Source: Aquariibacter albus
GTDB taxonomy: Bacteria; Pseudomonadota; Gammaproteobacteria; Burkholderiales; Burkholderiaceae_C
Assembly: GCF_014145335.1 (NCBI RefSeq)
Contig: NZ_JACIVI010000001.1
Span: forward strand, 124,001-188,000
Reading direction: 5' to 3'
Length of the DNA: 64,000 nt
Numbering within the stretch: position 1 is the first letter of the stretch; the number at the start of each line of letters is the position of its first letter. Of this stretch, positions 11,186-20,804 are shown in pieces. The notes beneath the pieces are model-generated. The model searched no databases and was not told the origin of the DNA. It saw only the letters and a list, made by a program, of their open reading frames with translations. A program made the translations under genes and the position numbers.

Positions 11186-12103
11186 ATGCCCACGCCTCCG
11201 CCAACCCGTCCTGCCGTGTTCCGCCGCAGCCGCGTCCTCATCGTGGGCTGTGGCGATGTCGGCCTGCGCGTGGCCCGCCTGCTGGCCGGGCGGCTGCGGG
11301 TGATCGCGCTCAGCTCACAGCCCGCGCGCCGGCCCCAGCTGCGCGCCGCCGGCCTGCGGCCGCTGCTGGGCGATCTGGACGATCCCGCCAGCCTCGGCCG
11401 CCTGGCGGGCCTGGCGCCGCGCCTGCTGCACCTGGCCCCGCCGCCCGGCCAGGGCGAGGACGATCCGCGCACCGCCGCGCTGCTGCGCGCCCTGGGCCGT
11501 CGCGGCGGCCTGCACACGGCGGTCTACGGCAGCACCACCGGGGTCTACGGCGACGCGGGCGGCGCCTTCTTTGACGAGACCCGCCCGCTGCGCCCGGCCT
11601 CCGACCGTGCGCGCCGCCGCGTCGCGGCCGAGCAGCGCCTGCGCGACTGGAGCCGCCAGCGGGGCGTGGCCCTGGCACGGCTGCGCATCCCCGGCATCTA
11701 CGCGCTCGACCGTGAAGGCGGCGATCCCCGCGAGCGCGTGGCCCGCGGCAGCCCGGTGCTGCAGCGGCAGGACGATGTCCACACCAACCACATCCATGCC
11801 GACGACCTGGCCCGCGCCTGCCTGCGCGCGCTCTTCCTCGGCCGCAAGCCGCGCGCGCTGCACATCAGCGACGACGGCCAGCTGCCGATGGGCGACCATT
11901 TCGATGCGGTGGCCGAGCGCTGCGGCCTGCCACGCCCGCCGCGCCTGAGCCGGGCCGAGGCGCAGGCCCGGCTGTCGCCGATGACGATGAGCTTCCTGTC
12001 GGAGTCCCGCCGGCTCGACAACGGCCGCATGAAGCGCGAGCTGCGCCTGAAGCTGCGCTACCCGACCGTGCTCGACGCCCTGCCGCCGGCCGCCGGCGGC
12101 TGA
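11186..12103 (+). CDS. NAD-dependent epimerase/dehydratase-like protein (YeeZ type)
   Basis: Atypical short-chain dehydrogenase/reductase of 305 residues. A Rossmann motif RVLIVGCGDVGLRVARLLAG lies near residue 15. AVYGSTTGVYGDAGGAF (about residues 110-126) replaces the usual Tyr-x3-Lys catalytic region. NHIHADDLARACLRAL is the conserved segment of the epimerase-like YeeZ group. The substrate is unknown. It is divergent from the reductase gene and converges on the rhomboid gene. Confidence 0.75.
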   Translation: MPTPPPTRPAVFRRSRVLIVGCGDVGLRVARLLAGRLRVIALSSQPARRPQLRAAGLRPLLGDLDDPASLGRLAGLAPRLLHLAPPPGQGEDDPRTAALLRALGRRGGLHTAVYGSTTGVYGDAGGAFFDETRPLRPASDRARRRVAAEQRLRDWSRQRGVALARLRIPGIYALDREGGDPRERVARGSPVLQRQDDVHTNHIHADDLARACLRALFLGRKPRALHISDDGQLPMGDHFDAVAERCGLPRPPRLSRAEAQARLSPMTMSFLSESRRLDNGRMKRELRLKLRYPTVLDALPPAAGG

Positions 12104-12134
12104 GTCCGCGGCCGGCCCGGCCTTGGCGCCGGCT

Positions 12135-12725
12135 TCAGCGCCGGCCGAAGGGCGGCTGGCCGCGCCAGTAGCGCAACATCAGGAAACCGCCCAGCATGCC
12201 GCCCAGGTGGGCGAAGTGGGCGATGCCGCTGCCGCCGCTGAAGCCGAGCAGCAGTTCCAGGCCGCCGAAGATCATCACGTAGTGCTTGGCCTTGATCGGC
12301 ATCGGCGGGATCAGCATCATGATCTGCCGGTTCGGGAACAGCATGCCGAAGGCCAGCAGCAGACCGAACAGGCCGCCCGAGGCGCCGACCGTCGGCACCG
12401 GCGAACCGATCAGCGCCGTCCACAGCTGCTGCACGACCGCCGCGGCCAGCACGCTGGCGATCAGGAAGTGCAGGTAGCGGCGCCCGCCCCAGAGGCGTTC
12501 CAGCTCGCTGCCGAAGCTCCAGAGGCCGAGCATGTTGAACAGCAGGTGGCCCGGGCTGCCATGCAGGAAGGCATAGCTGATCGGCTGCCAGGGCTGGAAG
12601 TTGCCGGTGGCCAGCGGCCACAAGGCCAGCAGGCCCTCGAACCAGGGCGGCAGCAGCAGGCTGGCACAGAAGAAGCCGACGCAGGCCAGGATCAGCGCCT
12701 TGGTGATCGGGGGCATCGGGGGCAT
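12135..12725 (-). CDS. Rhomboid family intramembrane serine protease
   Basis: Inner-membrane protease of 196 residues with about six membrane helices. The active-site dyad is visible: Ser116 in GASGG and His173 in FAHLGG, with Asn64 (LLFNMLGLW) as the usual oxyanion-stabilising residue. HGSPGHLLFNM is the conserved L1/helix-2 motif. Its start lies 58 bases downstream of tRNA-Leu on the same strand, and the two may share a transcript. The natural substrate cannot be told from sequence. Confidence 0.9.
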   Translation of the reverse strand: MPPMPPITKALILACVGFFCASLLLPPWFEGLLALWPLATGNFQPWQPISYAFLHGSPGHLLFNMLGLWSFGSELERLWGGRRYLHFLIASVLAAAVVQQLWTALIGSPVPTVGASGGLFGLLLAFGMLFPNRQIMMLIPPMPIKAKHYVMIFGGLELLLGFSGGSGIAHFAHLGGMLGGFLMLRYWRGQPPFGRR

Positions 12726-12782
12726 GGTCTCGCGGGCCGGTCGGCCAGGCGGTCCGTGCGCGGGGCACGGCGGGTCAGGAGA

Positions 12783-12867
12783 TGGTCCCCGGGGCCGGAC
12801 TCGAACCGGCACGCCTTGCGGCGGGGGATTTTGAGTCCCCTGCGTCTACCGATTTCGCCACCCGGGG
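12783..12867 (-). tRNA. tRNA-Leu (anticodon CAA)
   Basis: Read on the minus strand, it folds as a class II tRNA. The acceptor is CCCCGGG pairing CCCGGGG, the anticodon stem-loop is GGGGA-CTCAAAA-TCCCC giving anticodon CAA, and there is a long variable arm. The T-arm is GCCGG-TTCGAGT-CCGGC, and an encoded ACCA forms the 3' end. It decodes UUG. Confidence 0.96.
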
Positions 12868-12962
12868 AGGATGCGGAGCGGGCTTGCTTGCGAGGGGTGC
12901 ATGATACCCGCGCGTCCGCAGCGGGGCGGGCACAATCCGGCACCCGAAGGACGCCCTCTGCC

Positions 12963-13868
12963 ATGCCCCTCTATCCGACCCTCGATGCCGTGATCGGCAA
13001 CACGCCGCTGGTCCGGCTGCAGCGCCTGCCCGGCGAGGCCCAAGCCCGCCGCGGCAACGTGATCCTCGGCAAGCTCGAAGGCAACAACCCGGCCGGCTCG
13101 GTCAAGGACCGGCCTGCGCTCAGCATGATCCAGCGCGCCGAGGAGCGCGGCGACATCCGTCCCGGCGACGCGCTGATCGAGGCCACCTCCGGCAACACCG
13201 GCATCGCCCTCGCCATGGCGGCCGCCATCAAGGGCTACCGCATGATCCTCATCATGCCGGAGGACCTTTCCATCGAGCGTGCGCAGACCATGAAGGCCTT
13301 CGGCGCCGAGCTGGTGCTGACCCCCAAGGGCGGTGGCATGGAGTACGCCCGCGACCTGGCCGACCAGATGCAGCGCGAGGGCAAGGGCCGCGTGCTCGAC
13401 CAGTTCGCCAATGCCGACAACCCGCGCATCCATGCCGAGACCACCGGCCCGGAGATCTGGCGCGACACCGAGGGCCAGATCACCCACTTCGTCAGCGCGA
13501 TGGGCACGACCGGCACCATCACCGGGGTCTCGCGCTACCTGAAGGCGCAGAACCCGGCGGTGCGCATCGTCGGGGCCCAGCCCAGCGACGGCTCACGCAT
13601 CCCCGGCATCCGCAAGTGGCCGGCGGCCTATCTGCCGAAGATCTACGAGCCGGCCGGCGTCGACGAGCTGATCGAGGTCGATCAGGCGGAGGCCGAGGAC
13701 ATGGCCCGCCGCCTGGCCCGCGAGGAGGGCCTGTTCTGCGGCATCTCGGCGGCCGGCGCCTGCTCGGCCGCGCTGCGCCTGGCCGAGACGGTGGAGAACG
13801 CCACCATCGTCTTCATCGTCTGCGACCGCGGCGACCGCTACCTCTCGACCGGGGTCTTCCCGGCCTGA
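12963..13868 (+). CDS. cysM: Cysteine synthase B
   Basis: PLP-dependent O-acetylserine sulfhydrylase that makes cysteine from O-acetylserine and sulfide or thiosulfate. In the 301-residue protein the PLP lysine lies in NNPAGSVKDRPA, and IEATSGNTGIALA is the substrate loop. SAMGTTGTITGVSRYL binds the PLP phosphate. QPSDGSRIPGIRKWP and the short length favour CysM over CysK. GAAGGA precedes the ATG, and CACAAT at 12931-12936 may be its -10. It is followed by tusA, another sulfur gene. Confidence 0.93.
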   Translation: MPLYPTLDAVIGNTPLVRLQRLPGEAQARRGNVILGKLEGNNPAGSVKDRPALSMIQRAEERGDIRPGDALIEATSGNTGIALAMAAAIKGYRMILIMPEDLSIERAQTMKAFGAELVLTPKGGGMEYARDLADQMQREGKGRVLDQFANADNPRIHAETTGPEIWRDTEGQITHFVSAMGTTGTITGVSRYLKAQNPAVRIVGAQPSDGSRIPGIRKWPAAYLPKIYEPAGVDELIEVDQAEAEDMARRLAREEGLFCGISAAGACSAALRLAETVENATIVFIVCDRGDRYLSTGVFPA

Positions 13869-13931
13869 GGTTCCATCGCCCCGTCCATCCCACGACACTG
13901 CAGGCTCCCCCGGAGCCCGAGCGAGCCCATC

Positions 13932-14159
13932 ATGGAGATTGCCAAGGAAATCGACACCCGCGGACTGAACTGCCCGCTGCCCATCCTCAAGGCCAAGAAG
14001 GCCCTGGCGGACATGAGCAGCGGCCAGGCCCTGCGGGTGCTGGCCTCCGATCCCGGTTCGGTCCGGGATTTCCAGGCCTTCGCGCGCCAGACCGGCAACG
14101 AGCTGGTCGAGCAGCAGAGCGCAGGCGCCGAGTTCGTCCACGTGCTGCGCCGCCGCTGA
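13932..14159 (+). CDS. tusA: Sulfur carrier protein TusA
   Basis: Small cytoplasmic persulfide carrier for tRNA thiolation and other sulfur transfer. The 75-residue protein has the family signature DTRGLNCPLPILKAKKAL, whose Cys (in CPxP) carries the persulfide. It ends in the usual beta strand FVHVLRRR. Downstream of cysM by 63 bases, it forms a small sulfur pair and converges on galU. Confidence 0.9.
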   Translation: MEIAKEIDTRGLNCPLPILKAKKALADMSSGQALRVLASDPGSVRDFQAFARQTGNELVEQQSAGAEFVHVLRRR

Positions 14160-14166
14160 GGCGCGG

Positions 14167-14204
14167 CCCTGCGGCCCGGCGCCGGCCCGGCGCCGCCCGC
14201 AGGG
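14167..14204. terminator. Long GC hairpin between convergent tusA and galU
   Basis: CCCTGCGG at 14167-14174 pairs perfectly with CCGCAGGG at 14197-14204. The interior GGCGCCG/CGGCGCC arms extend the stem. There is no T-run on either side. Its position between two converging genes suggests a bidirectional terminator or 3'-end stabiliser. Confidence 0.5.
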
Positions 14205-14212
14205 TGAGGGGC

Positions 14213-15085
14213 TCAGAGGCCCTGGGCGAGCGTCGTCAGGTAGTCGCGAAAGCCCGGGCCCAGCGTCGGGTGGGCGAGCGCCAGCTCCACATTGGCTTCG
14301 AGGAAGCCTTCCTTGCTGCCACAGTCATAGCGCTTGCCCTCGTAGCGGTAGGCAAACACCTTCTGGCGGCGCAGCAGCCCGGCGATGCCGTCGGTCAGCT
14401 GGATTTCACCGCCCACGCCGCGCGGCTGGCGACGGATTTCGTCGAACACGTCGTAGCTCAGCACATAGCGGCCGGCCACGCCCAGACGCGAAGGCGCCTT
14501 GTCCGGCGACGGTTTCTCGACGATGTGGCTGACATCCATCACCCGGTCATTCACCGGCGTGCCGGCGACGATGCCGTAACGCTTGGTGTGTTCCTGCGGC
14601 ACTTCCTGCACCGCCAGGATGCTGGCGCGCCATTCCTCATACTGCTCGACCATCTGCTTGAGGATGGGTTTCTCGCCAACCATCAAGTCATCGGCCAGCA
14701 GCACGGCGAAGGGCTCGTTGACCACCACCGAGGCCGCGCACAGCACCGCGTGGCCCAGGCCCAGGGCCTTCGGCTGGCGGATGTAGATGCACTCCATGTC
14801 GTCCGGCTTGATCGAATGGACGACGTCCAGCAATTCCTTCTTGCCGGCATTCTCGAGCTCGGCTTCCAGTTCATAAGCCGTGTCGAAATGATCGGGAATC
14901 GCACGCTTGTTGCGACCATTCACGAAGATCATTTGCCGGATACCCGCGGCATAAGCCTCTTCGACGGCGTACTGAATCAGCGGCTTGTCGACGACCGGGA
15001 GCATTTCCTTGGGCATCGCCTTGGTGGCGGGCAGGAAACGCGTGCCGAGACCGGCGACGGGAAAGATGGCCTTTTTGACGCGCAT
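14213..15085 (-). CDS. galU: UTP-glucose-1-phosphate uridylyltransferase
   Basis: Makes UDP-glucose for envelope polysaccharides. The 290-residue protein opens with [20 protein letters not shown], the nucleotide-binding loop with [20 protein letters not shown] close behind. [10 protein letters not shown] and GEIQLTDGI complete the active site. Length and motifs are textbook GalU. The gene stands alone, with 110 bases between its start and the folK stop on the same strand. Confidence 0.96.
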   Translation of the reverse strand: MRVKKAIFPVAGLGTRFLPATKAMPKEMLPVVDKPLIQYAVEEAYAAGIRQMIFVNGRNKRAIPDHFDTAYELEAELENAGKKELLDVVHSIKPDDMECIYIRQPKALGLGHAVLCAASVVVNEPFAVLLADDLMVGEKPILKQMVEQYEEWRASILAVQEVPQEHTKRYGIVAGTPVNDRVMDVSHIVEKPSPDKAPSRLGVAGRYVLSYDVFDEIRRQPRGVGGEIQLTDGIAGLLRRQKVFAYRYEGKRYDCGSKEGFLEANVELALAHPTLGPGFRDYLTTLAQGL

Positions 15086-15195
15086 GGTGGGGGCAGGTCG
15101 AGCCTGCAGGCAGTAGGGATTCAGGGGAGGGTGCGGGCGACCTGCGCCGCCAGGCACGGCCCCATCATGGGGCGGCCCATTCTGGCACGCAGTTT

Positions 15196-15714
15196 TTACG
15201 CCAAGCCCCAGGCCGGCCCGGCTTCTGCGATGCGAATCGCCTGATCCTGCACACGCGCGAGGGCCGCGGCCGGGACCTGGGCGGGCAGCAGCTCGGCCAG
15301 CGGCCGCAGCACGAAGGCCCGCTGGTCCCAGCGCGGGTGCGGCAGGCTCAGGCGCGGATGGTCGATGGTCAGCAGCGTGCCGTTCGCCGTCTCGCCCAGC
15401 AGCAGGTCCAGATCCAGGGTGCGCGGTGCATTGCGGTAGGGGCGCAGGCGACCGTGCGCCAGCTCCAGGGCCTGCAGCGCGTCGAGCAGGGCCAGCGGCC
15501 TCAGCGTCGTCTCCAGCAGGACGGCGGCATTGAGGAAGTCCGGGCCCTGGGCATCGACCGGCGCGCTGGCGTAGAGCGAGGACAGGCCGAGCAGACGCAC
15601 ACCGGCCTGCCCGGCCAGCGCAGCCACGGCCTCGCGCAGCGTCTGGCGGGCTTCGCCCAGATTGGCCCCCAGACCGATGGCGGCACGCCAGGGCACCGGC
15701 TTGGCTGCGTCCAT
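15196..15714 (-). CDS. folK: HPPK (2-amino-4-hydroxy-6-hydroxymethyldihydropteridine pyrophosphokinase)
   Basis: Folate pathway enzyme that transfers pyrophosphate from ATP to hydroxymethyl-dihydropterin. Of 172 residues, the start [16 protein letters not shown], the central [15 protein letters not shown] and the catalytic [11 protein letters not shown] match Fol[19 protein letters not shown] is the substrate-binding segment. It follows pcnB by 15 bases; pcnB-folK is a common operon pair. Confidence 0.94.
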   Translation of the reverse strand: MDAAKPVPWRAAIGLGANLGEARQTLREAVAALAGQAGVRLLGLSSLYASAPVDAQGPDFLNAAVLLETTLRPLALLDALQALELAHGRLRPYRNAPRTLDLDLLLGETANGTLLTIDHPRLSLPHPRWDQRAFVLRPLAELLPAQVPAAALARVQDQAIRIAEAGPAWGLA

Positions 15715-15729
15715 GTGGTGCGCCCGGCC

Positions 15730-17379
15730 TCAGTCGCCAGCCGGCGCGTCGGCCGCACCGGCGGCGCCCGGCTTGCGGCGCCGCCGGCGGCGTTTGCGGG
15801 CCGGGGCCTCGCCGTCCACGCCCGATGCGTCCTCCGGACCGGCGCTCTCCTCGCCGGCCGCGTCGGGGCTGGCGGACGCGTTCTCGCTGCGGGGACCCGG
15901 CACGCGCCGCACGCGGCCGCCGCTGCGCTGCGCGGCGCGGCGGCTGTTCTCCTCGTGCTGGCGGGCTTCGCGCAGCAGGTCGTTCTGGGCTTCGTTGTCG
16001 TTGTCCAGCCGGGCCTGGGAGAAGGCCTCCCACCAGGTGGCCAGGGCCGGATCGATCTCGCCGGCCTCGGCGCGCAGGCGCATGAAGTCGAAGCCGGCGC
16101 GGAAGCGCGGCTGGTCGACCAGGCCCAGCGGGCCGCTGCCGCTGCGCTTGTCGAAGCGCGGCTGCATGGACCAGATCTCGCGCATGTCGGCCGCCAGCTT
16201 GCCGCGGCCGGAGATGTCGCCGATGCGGGCCTCGAAGACCTCGTCGATGGCCGCCTGCAGCGCCGGGAAGACCGGCTCGCCCGCATCGCGGCGGTCCTGC
16301 CAGCGGCCCTGCACCTCGTGCCAGAGCAGGCATGCGAGCAGGAAGCCGGGCGCGACCGGCTTGCCTTCGCCGACGCGCCGGTCGGTGTCGGCCAGGGCCA
16401 GCTGCACGAAGCGGTCGCGCGCGGGCTGGGGGCTGCGGTCGTCGAGCGCGACGTCGAGGATGGGGAAGACGCCGCGGTGCAGGCCGAAGGCGCGCAGCTG
16501 CTCGACCGAGGCCAGGGCGTGGCCGGTCTGCAGCAGCTTGATCATCTCGTCGAAGAGCCGCGAGGCCGGCACGTTGTCCAGCAGGGCGGCCATCTCGACG
16601 ATGGGGGCGCGGGTCGCCTCGTCGATGCCGCAGCCCAGCTTGGCCGCGAAGCGGATCACGCGGACGATGCGCACCGGGTCCTCGCGGTAGCGGGTGGCCG
16701 GATCGCCGATCATGCGCAGCCGGCGCGCCCGCGCGTCGGCGTAGCCGCCGTGGTAGTCCACCACGATCTGGCGTACCGGGTCGTAGTACATGGCGTTGAC
16801 GGTGAAGTCGCGCCGCGCCGCGTCCTCGTGCTGCGGGCCCCAGACGTTGTCGCGCAGCACCCGGCCGCTGGCATCGACGACGTGGCCCTGGCCGGCCAGG
16901 CGGCCTTCCAGCTCGCGCTTGGCGGTCTTCTCGTTGCCGTGGACGGTGGCGGCGTCGGCGCTGTCGAGCAGGGCGCGGAAGGTCGAGACCTCGATCACCT
17001 CGTGCTCGCGGCCGCGGCCGTGGATCACGTGCACGATGCGGAAGCGCCGGCCGATGATGAAGGCGCGCCGGAACAGGCCCTTGACCTGCTCGGGCGTGGC
17101 GTCGGTGGCGACGTCGAAGTCCTTGGGCCGCAGGCCGAGCAGCAGGTCGCGCACGGCGCCGCCGACGATGTAGGCCTCGTGGCCGGCCTGCTGCAGGGTT
17201 TCGACCACGCGCACCGCGCGTTCGTCGAGCAGCTTCGGGTCGATGCGGTGCTCGCTGGCGGGAATCTCGCGGCGGTCCTCGGCGCGCGGGCGCAGCGGCA
17301 CCGGCGGCGCGGCGGGGCGGCCGGCGACGGCTTGGCCTGCCCCCTTGCCCAGCAGCTTGTCGATCAGCTTCTTGATCAC
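15730..17379 (-). CDS. pcnB: Poly(A) polymerase I
   Basis: Adds poly(A) tails to RNA 3' ends and promotes their decay. In the 549-residue protein the nucleotidyltransferase core has [20 protein letters not shown] with the metal-binding aspartates in [19 protein letters not shown] and [13 protein letters not shown] follow. Residues beyond about 430 form a low-complexity tail ending in a run of arginines (KRRRRRRK), as in other betaproteobacterial PcnB. The GTG start at 17379 is supported by its GTGA overlap with the stop of the HAD gene upstream and by direct entry into [13 protein letters not shown]. Confidence 0.93.
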   Translation of the reverse strand: MIKKLIDKLLGKGAGQAVAGRPAAPPVPLRPRAEDRREIPASEHRIDPKLLDERAVRVVETLQQAGHEAYIVGGAVRDLLLGLRPKDFDVATDATPEQVKGLFRRAFIIGRRFRIVHVIHGRGREHEVIEVSTFRALLDSADAATVHGNEKTAKRELEGRLAGQGHVVDASGRVLRDNVWGPQHEDAARRDFTVNAMYYDPVRQIVVDYHGGYADARARRLRMIGDPATRYREDPVRIVRVIRFAAKLGCGIDEATRAPIVEMAALLDNVPASRLFDEMIKLLQTGHALASVEQLRAFGLHRGVFPILDVALDDRSPQPARDRFVQLALADTDRRVGEGKPVAPGFLLACLLWHEVQGRWQDRRDAGEPVFPALQAAIDEVFEARIGDISGRGKLAADMREIWSMQPRFDKRSGSGPLGLVDQPRFRAGFDFMRLRAEAGEIDPALATWWEAFSQARLDNDNEAQNDLLREARQHEENSRRAAQRSGGRVRRVPGPRSENASASPDAAGEESAGPEDASGVDGEAPARKRRRRRRKPGAAGAADAPAGD

Positions 17380-18059
17380 TTGTCGTTGTCCTGGTCGAAC
17401 AGGTTCAGCACGCGCCAGCCACGGGCCGCGGCGTGCGCGGCCAGGGCGGGCGAGGGGTTGGTGGCCACCGGCTCGGTCGCGATCTCGAACATCGGCAGGT
17501 CGTTCATCGAATCGCTGTAGACGGTGATGCGCTCGAAATCCGCGCGCCGCAGGCCCTCGGCGGCCAGCCAGGCGTCGATGCGCTCGACCTTGCCCTCGCG
17601 GAAGGAGGGCGTGCCGGCGATGCGGCCGGTCGGCTGGCCGTCCGGGCCGCGCTCCAGATCGATCGCGATCAGCGTGTCGACGCCGAAGGCACGGGCGATC
17701 GGCAGGGTCACGCCCTCGTTGGTGGCGGTGACGATGGCCAGGCGGTCCCCCGCAGCGCGGTGCCGCTCGACCAGTGCGCGCGCCGCCGGGCGGATCGCCG
17801 GGCCGATCACCTCGGCCATGAAGCGGGCCTGCACGGCCGCGAATTCGGCCTGCGGCCGGCGGCGCCAGCTGGCGGTGGCGAAATCCACGTAGGCGTGGAT
17901 GTCCAGCGTGCCGGCCTGGTAGTCGGCGTAGAAGCGGTCGTTGCGGCGCTGGAAATCGGCGCCGTCGGCCCAGCCGAGCTGGATCATGAAGCCGCCGAAA
18001 GCGTGGTCGGAATCCAGCGGGAGCAGGGTCAGGTCGAGGTCGAAGAGCGTCAGGTTCAT
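17376..18059 (-). CDS. HAD superfamily phosphatase (subclass IB, SerB-like)
   Basis: Probable small-molecule phosphatase of 227 residues. Motif I is [13 protein letters not shown] with the nucleophile Asp and acid Asp. Motif II is in AIVTATNEG, and motif III/IV is [11 protein letters not shown] helical cap lies between motifs I and II, as in SerB and PSPase-like HAD-IB enzymes. The substrate is not identifiable. It sits between hda and pcnB and overlaps the pcnB start by four bases, an order seen in other Burkholderiales. Confidence 0.85.
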   Translation of the reverse strand: MNLTLFDLDLTLLPLDSDHAFGGFMIQLGWADGADFQRRNDRFYADYQAGTLDIHAYVDFATASWRRRPQAEFAAVQARFMAEVIGPAIRPAARALVERHRAAGDRLAIVTATNEGVTLPIARAFGVDTLIAIDLERGPDGQPTGRIAGTPSFREGKVERIDAWLAAEGLRRADFERITVYSDSMNDLPMFEIATEPVATNPSPALAAHAAARGWRVLNLFDQDNDK

Positions 18060-18126
18060 CGTCGGCAGCCGGCATGCGGCGGGGCAGGCGGCGGTGCGGG
18101 TCGGGGGCGGTCGCGGGGAGCAGGGC

Positions 18127-18813
18127 TCAGTCCGGCGTCTCCGTCCAACCCCCGAGCATCGCACGCAGCAGGGGGATGGTGACCGCGCGCTGGTGTTCCA
18201 GCGCGTAGGCGTCGACCCGGTCGAGCAGGTCCATCAGCGTGCCGAGATCGCGCGCCTGGCGCAGCAGCAGCCAGTCGATGGCCTCGTCCTGCAGTTTCAG
18301 ACCGCGCCGTGCGGCTTCGTCGCGCAGCACCTCGCGCACCTCGGCATCGGCCAGCGGCTGAAGCTGGAAGACCAGACCCCAGCCCAGGCGGCTGCGCAAG
18401 TCCTCGCGCAGCGGCAGGTCGACCGGCGGCAGGCGCGCGGCGCTCAGCACCGGCAGGCCGCGCGTGCTGGCCTCGACGAAGAGGGTGAAGGCCACATGCT
18501 GGCGCAGCGGGTCCAGGGCTTCGGCGCCGTCGAGGATCAGCAGCGCCCAGCGCTCGTCCCAGCCGGCAGGCAGGGGGCCGCCGGCATCGAGCCGGCCTGC
18601 ACGGTGGCCGGTTTCCGCCAGTGCGGCTTCGACGGCATGCAGCAGGTGGCTCTTGCCGCTCCCGGCCGGGCCCCACAGCATCAGCGGCGTCGACGGACGC
18701 GGCCTGTGCAGCAGGGCCTGCAGCGCCGGCAGGGCCGCGGCATTCGCCCCGATGCGGAAATTCTCGAAGCGCGGCGCGGGGCCGGGCGCGATGGGCAAGG
18801 TCAGTTGCCGCAT
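18127..18813 (-). CDS. hda: DnaA regulatory inactivator Hda
   Basis: AAA+ DnaA homologue that works with the sliding clamp to convert ATP-DnaA to ADP-DnaA after initiation. The 228-residue protein begins MRQLTLPIAPG, which includes the clamp-binding QLTLP. Walker A is GPAGSGKSHLL, and LLILDGAEALDP is Walker B. It lacks the DnaA DNA-binding domain, as expected for Hda. The ATG at 18813 was chosen because the clamp motif must lie at the very N-terminus. The neighbour upstream is an AI-2E family permease. Confidence 0.92.
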   Translation of the reverse strand: MRQLTLPIAPGPAPRFENFRIGANAAALPALQALLHRPRPSTPLMLWGPAGSGKSHLLHAVEAALAETGHRAGRLDAGGPLPAGWDERWALLILDGAEALDPLRQHVAFTLFVEASTRGLPVLSAARLPPVDLPLREDLRSRLGWGLVFQLQPLADAEVREVLRDEAARRGLKLQDEAIDWLLLRQARDLGTLMDLLDRVDAYALEHQRAVTIPLLRAMLGGWTETPD

Positions 18814-18844
18814 CGGCCCGGCGGCCCCGCGGGCGGCCCGAAGC

Positions 18845-19906
18845 TCAGGCGCCATACAGCGGGCTCTCCAGATACCAGCGCCGCAGGCGGCGCAGTGCGA
18901 CCACGCCGACCGCGCTGGCCGGCAGCGCGACCAGCACGCCGACGAAGCCGAAGACGTGGCCGAAGGCCATCAGCGCGAGGATCACCGTCAGCGGATGCAG
19001 GCCGATGCGCTCGCCCACCAGGCGCGGCGTGAGCACGAAGCTCTCCAGCAGCTGGCCGACGGCGTAGACAGCGGCCACCGCGGCCAGCGCCCCGCCGGGC
19101 CCGAACTGCAGCAGCCCGGCCAGCAGGGCCAGGGCCAGACCGAGGCCGAAGCCGATGTAGGGAATGGCCACCGCCAGGCCGGTGAACACGCCGACCGGGA
19201 GGGCCAGCTCCAACCCGGTCAGCGCCAGTGCCAGGGCGTAGAAGACGGCCAGGGCCAGCATCACCAGCAGCTGGCCACGCAGGTACTGGCCCAGCACGTG
19301 GTCGCATTCCGCGGCGAAGCCCAGCACGGCCTCGCGGTAGCGCGGCGGCAGCATGGCCTGGCTGCGGGCGACGAGCTGCGGCCAGTCCATCAGCAGGTAG
19401 AACAGCACGACCGGCAGCAGCACGGCGGTGCCCACCCAGGCCAGCACCACGCTGCCGCCGAGCTGGGCCGAGCGCAGCAGGGGCAGCAGCCAGTCCTCGG
19501 CATTGGCGTTCAGCAGGTCGAGCACGCTGCGCTTGAGGCCTGCCGGGTCCGGGTCCACCGGCAGGCCGGCGGCGGCCAGGCGCGGGCCGGCCCAGGCCCA
19601 GGCGCGGGCCAGCAGCTCGGGGATCTGCTCGCGCAGCGCCGGAATCTCGCGCAGCAGGATGGGCACGATCAGCAGGGCGATGGCCAGCAGGCTGAGCAGG
19701 GCCAGGGCCTCGACCCCCAGCACCGCCAGCACCCGCGGCACGCGCCGCTGCACCAGGCGCTCGACCACCGGATGCAGGGCATAGCCCAGCACGGCGGCCA
19801 CCAGGAAAGGGGTCAGCACCGGCCCCAGCAGGGCCAGCAGCAGCACGGACAGGCTGGCCACGGCCAGCCAGGCCAGGCCTTGCCGCTGCGCACGGTTCAG
19901 GCTCAT
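18845..19906 (-). CDS. AI-2E family transporter (PerM/TqsA type)
   Basis: Polytopic inner-membrane protein of 353 residues with about seven to eight membrane helices. LVAAVLGYALHPVVERL near the start and ESFVLTPRLVGERIGLHPL near residue 300 are family signatures. The C-terminal LALMAFGHVFGFVGVLVALP is also typical. Members export small molecules such as autoinducer-2, or exchange Na+/H+; the actual cargo is unknown. It precedes hda by 31 bases in the same direction, a pairing often seen in betaproteobacteria. Confidence 0.87.
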   Translation of the reverse strand: MSLNRAQRQGLAWLAVASLSVLLLALLGPVLTPFLVAAVLGYALHPVVERLVQRRVPRVLAVLGVEALALLSLLAIALLIVPILLREIPALREQIPELLARAWAWAGPRLAAAGLPVDPDPAGLKRSVLDLLNANAEDWLLPLLRSAQLGGSVVLAWVGTAVLLPVVLFYLLMDWPQLVARSQAMLPPRYREAVLGFAAECDHVLGQYLRGQLLVMLALAVFYALALALTGLELALPVGVFTGLAVAIPYIGFGLGLALALLAGLLQFGPGGALAAVAAVYAVGQLLESFVLTPRLVGERIGLHPLTVILALMAFGHVFGFVGVLVALPASAVGVVALRRLRRWYLESPLYGA

Positions 19907-19918
19907 CGCAGCGATCCT

Positions 19919-20767
19919 TCAGTGCAGCGGCGGCGGACCGAGCTCGCGCAGGCGCTCGCGGAGGGCATCGGCATCGTCCGCCTCGGGGGCTGCGGCCAGG
20001 TAGCTGCGCAGATCCTCCGCGGCGGCCGCGTCCTGGCCCATCTCGGCCCGCGCCAGGCCGCGGTCGCGCCGCTCGCCGGGTTCGTCGGGCAGCAGGCAGA
20101 CCAGCCGGTCCTGCACCTGCACGAGGCGGGGCCAGTCCTCGGCGCTGCGGTGGATCTCCTTCAGGTTGCGCAGCAGCCGGGCGACGATCTCGCGCGGCGT
20201 GGCCGGCTGCAGGAAGAGACCCAGGGGCATGTCCATGTCGTCGACCAGGCCGCGGCGGCGCTTGAAGGGCGCCAGCCGCTCGTCGAGGTCCTCGCGCGAG
20301 AGCGAGCGGCCGCTGAAGGGGTCGATCACCACCTCGCCCTGGGGCATCTTCACCTTGATCAGGAAGTGGCCCGGAAAGGAGATGCCGCGCGCCTGCAGGC
20401 CGATGCCGCCCGCCAGCTCGATGTAGAGCAGGGCCAGGGTGATGGGGATGCCGCTGCGCTGCGCGAGCACGCGGTGGATGTAGCTGTTGTCGACGGCGTA
20501 GTAGTCGTTGACGTTGCCGGCGAATCCCAGGTCCTGGAAGAAGTAGCGGTTCAGCAGGCGCAGGCGCTGGATCGGCGAGCTGTCGGCGGGCAGGCGGCGC
20601 TGCAGTCGTTCGGTCAGCGCGTCGATCTCGGCCAGCACGGCCTGGGTGTCGAGCTGGGGCTCCTCGTCCTGGGCGACGGCGACGGCGGCCTCCATCAGGG
20701 CGAAGGAGGCGTCGTCGGCCACCAGGCTGGCGAAGTAGTCGAGGGCGGTCGGCGCGACAAACTGCAT
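19919..20767 (-). CDS. SirB1 family transglutaminase-like/TPR protein
   Basis: Cytoplasmic protein of 282 residues of unknown biochemical role. A transglutaminase-like core has FAGNVNDYYAVDNSYIHRVL and RSGIPITLALLYIELAGGIG. GISFPGHFLIKV and VIDPFSGRSLS follow. The C-terminal third has TPR-like helices (LVCLLPDEPGERRDRGLAR). These features match the SirB1/YchA family. The start at 20767 gives the family-typical MQFVAPTALDYFASLV. It lies between murJ and the AI-2E gene. Confidence 0.85.
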   Translation of the reverse strand: MQFVAPTALDYFASLVADDASFALMEAAVAVAQDEEPQLDTQAVLAEIDALTERLQRRLPADSSPIQRLRLLNRYFFQDLGFAGNVNDYYAVDNSYIHRVLAQRSGIPITLALLYIELAGGIGLQARGISFPGHFLIKVKMPQGEVVIDPFSGRSLSREDLDERLAPFKRRRGLVDDMDMPLGLFLQPATPREIVARLLRNLKEIHRSAEDWPRLVQVQDRLVCLLPDEPGERRDRGLARAEMGQDAAAAEDLRSYLAAAPEADDADALRERLRELGPPPLH

Positions 20768-20804
20768 GCGGCCGAGTGTAGGGGTGGGGTCCGGGCCGGC
20801 TCGC

